From: Ophiosphaerella korrae
Taxonomy: Eukaryota > Ascomycota > Dothideomycetes > Pleosporales > Phaeosphaeriaceae
Reading direction: 5' to 3'
NCBI GenBank assembly: GCA_028456385.1
Contig: JALNQF010000400.1
Span: 1 to 35,151, forward strand
Length of the DNA stretch: 35,151 nucleotides
This document shows positions 33,561 through 35,151 of the stretch, piece by piece. Below the pieces are notes generated by a model. That model was not told the origin of the DNA. It did no database searches and worked only from the letters and a program-made list of their open reading frames with translations. The position numbers and the translations under genes were made by a program. Position 1 is the stretch's first letter; every line of letters starts with the position of its first letter.

Positions 33561-34221
33561 AGTAGGGAGTAAGATAGTTTCTATAAAAGAATAGAGTAGT
33601 AGTAATAAAAGAAAGAATAAAAGTATAGCTAGAAGAAATAGCTTATATAATAGACTTACTAATAGAAAACTTAAAAGGAGAAGAGCTCTAGGCACTATTA
33701 ATCTAGGCTAAAGGACTAGTACTAGATAAAGAGACTACTATAGCTTCCTTTAAAGTAATATAAAAAAGTAAGAAATAAAACAATAAAAAAAATATAGAGT
33801 ATACCTAGTTAAAAATATATAGCTATAATAGCTATATAATAATAAATATAGAGGAATAAAATAAATATTAGAAGTTTATTTAGAAATACTTACTAGTTAT
33901 AAGTATAGAGGAAGCGTACAAAGACTAGAAAGAACGTAATCTTAATATAATAAAGTTTATAATATTTTAATAATAGATAGAATAATATATAGTAGTAGTA
34001 AGAAGAATACCTATATAAAGAGAATAGTAGTACTTTATAAGAAAAACGTAATAGATTAATAAAGCCTATATACTAAGAGTACTAATAGTATACTATATCT
34101 TAACTATAGAGAGACCTAGGAAAGATAAATACTAAAAAGGAGATAACAAGAGAATAGACCTAGAATATCTAGTATATACTAAAATATTATAGATATTATA
34201 CCTAAATACAAATTACTATAT
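33561..34221 (+). pseudogene. pol relic of element 7, first part
   Basis: This is the linker before the protease, collinear with about 4890-5575 of element 2 and 13456-14100 of element 3. It runs up to the solo LTR at 34222 and resumes at 34684. The last five bases (TATAT, 34217-34221) are the left copy of the target duplication of that LTR. Confidence 0.8.
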
Positions 34222-34678
34222 TGTAACAAGTATACTAGGGTTAACTTCCTAATACCTAAAGTGTACTAGTAGATTACAAGGTAATAACAAAAGCTTATAT
34301 TAGGATCTATAATAACTATAGACAATAGAAGATATTTTATAACTATCTTGTATTAGCGTTTTGTAGTTAAGGATTAAATTACTAATACTATCCTAGTAAT
34401 ACGTATATTGTTAACTATATACTTGTACTAATCTATTTATATAATAGTATAGATTACTACTAATGTATATACACGTAATTATAGATTACTTTAATCTATT
34501 TATACATTATTATAGATTACTCTTAATCTATTTACACGTAACTATAGATTACTACTACGTGTCCTAGTTATAGGTAGTCTCCTAATTAAGGTTGTTACCC
34601 TACTTATCCTATGCTTTGTTAGCACCTAAGTCGGGACTAATTAGTTCTATCTCGATTTCTCTTATTATATCTATAATA
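34222..34678 (-). repeat. Solo LTR with TATAT target duplication
   Basis: This single LTR of 457 bp is on the minus strand. It starts TGTAACAAG and ends CTATAATA on the plus strand. TATAT flanks it at 34217-34221 and 34679-34683. Removing it with one copy of TATAT restores the sequence seen uninterrupted in element 3 at about 14091-14111. It has the same four-unit palindrome cassette as the 3' LTR of element 4 (about 34430-34555), so the two probably came from the same subfamily. Confidence 0.92.
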
Positions 34679-34683
34679 TATAT

Positions 34684-35055
34684 ATATAGAGAACTTAAGG
34701 CACGTAACTATATATAGCTAGTAAGAAGAAAAAGATATAATTACGTAAATATAATTACAAAATAAGATATCTAAGGACTAAAGCTATTAAAAGAATATAT
34801 TTAAGGTAAACTATAGTATAAATATATATATAATAAAAATCTAAAGTAAAAGAATTATAAACGTAAAATAAGGTAATAGGTCTAAAAAGATAGATAGTTT
34901 AAAGAAAAACCTAAGTAAGAAAAGCTATAAAGTATAAGAGGCCTATATATTATACAAATAGGTATATACTAAAGATAGAGAGTATAAATAAGAATTAATA
35001 GTAGAGCTACAAAGAACTTTATATCTAAGAAGTTTATAGAAAGATAAGGAATAAG
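34684..35055 (+). pseudogene. pol relic of element 7, protease part
   Basis: Element 7 continues after the solo LTR, collinear with about 5585-6000 of element 2. The protease active-site block (N-S-R-A-T in place of D-S-G-A-T) is near 34995-35012. Similarity to the family stops near 35055, a few dozen codons after the protease site, where an unrelated AT-rich sequence begins. The rest of pol is not in the window. Confidence 0.78.
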
Positions 35056-35151
35056 TTATATAATTATAAGAGAGTTATCTCTTATATCTTTTATTTTTAT
35101 ACTAATATTAGTAAGTTTATAACTTACTAATATTATAAACTTACTAATATT
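35056..35151. repeat. AT-rich palindromic sequence at the window end
   Basis: It does not match the chromovirus. It holds a perfect 14-bp inverted repeat (35104-35117 and 35121-35134, AATATTAGTAAGTT and its complement, loop of 3) and a further direct copy of the right arm at 35138-35151. A smaller inverted pair, ATAAGAG and CTCTTAT, lies near 35067-35086. It may be the end of another insertion with terminal inverted repeats, or a new type of LTR cassette; too little is visible. Confidence 0.6.

Noticed and set aside
1..35151. tRNA and rRNA genes
   Set aside because: No cloverleaf with the B-box or conserved rRNA words was noticed. The only tRNA-like match is the short primer site at 31679-31691.

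Overview
This window contains no gene that looks functional. It is a graveyard of nested LTR retrotransposons, very AT-rich, in which CpA is almost absent and TpA is everywhere. Former reading frames are broken almost only by TAA and TAG, which is what C-to-T and G-to-A change makes of CAA, CAG and TGG codons. Cys and His codons of known motifs have become Tyr, and DD has become DN. This is the footprint of repeat-induced point mutation (RIP), so the source is most likely a filamentous ascomycete (Pezizomycotina). The place could be a centromere, a subtelomere or an AT isochore; the sequence alone does not say which.

Layout. Element 1 is a minus-strand Ty3/gypsy chromovirus. Its 5' LTR is at 12788-13215 and its body runs leftward at 10253-12787 and 1-3226, leaving the window at base 1. 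It is split by element 2, a complete plus-strand relative at 3227-10252 with two 427-bp LTRs and a TTAGT target duplication. Element 1 itself sits in a fragment of another LTR (13216-13455), and that LTR interrupts element 3, a plus-strand gag/pol remnant (13456-17539). Element 4 (17540-24629, minus) is a full-length chromovirus with mismatched LTRs. A plus-strand coding relic of unknown type follows (24630-28070) and is cut by a solo LTR (26609-27008). Element 5 (from 28071, minus) is a chromovirus broken at 29671 by element 6.

Element 6 (29672-31849, minus) is of another type: a Ty1/copia-like gag with a tRNA-iMet anticodon-loop primer site, no visible pol, and a GC-rich repeat-filled leader that largely escaped RIP. 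Its 5' LTR is cut by element 7, a plus-strand chromovirus (31850 to about 35055), which carries its own solo LTR (34222-34678). The window ends in an AT-rich palindrome that may start one more insertion.

The chromoviral copies share one plan: LTR, gag with two zinc knuckles, protease, reverse transcriptase, RNase H, integrase, chromodomain, a roughly 600-bp 3' region with a conserved antisense-oriented coding-like segment, a purine tract and an LTR. Their LTRs share both flanks but differ in a central cassette of AT palindromes. Insertion order can be read directly because uninterrupted copies of two target sites are also present in the window.
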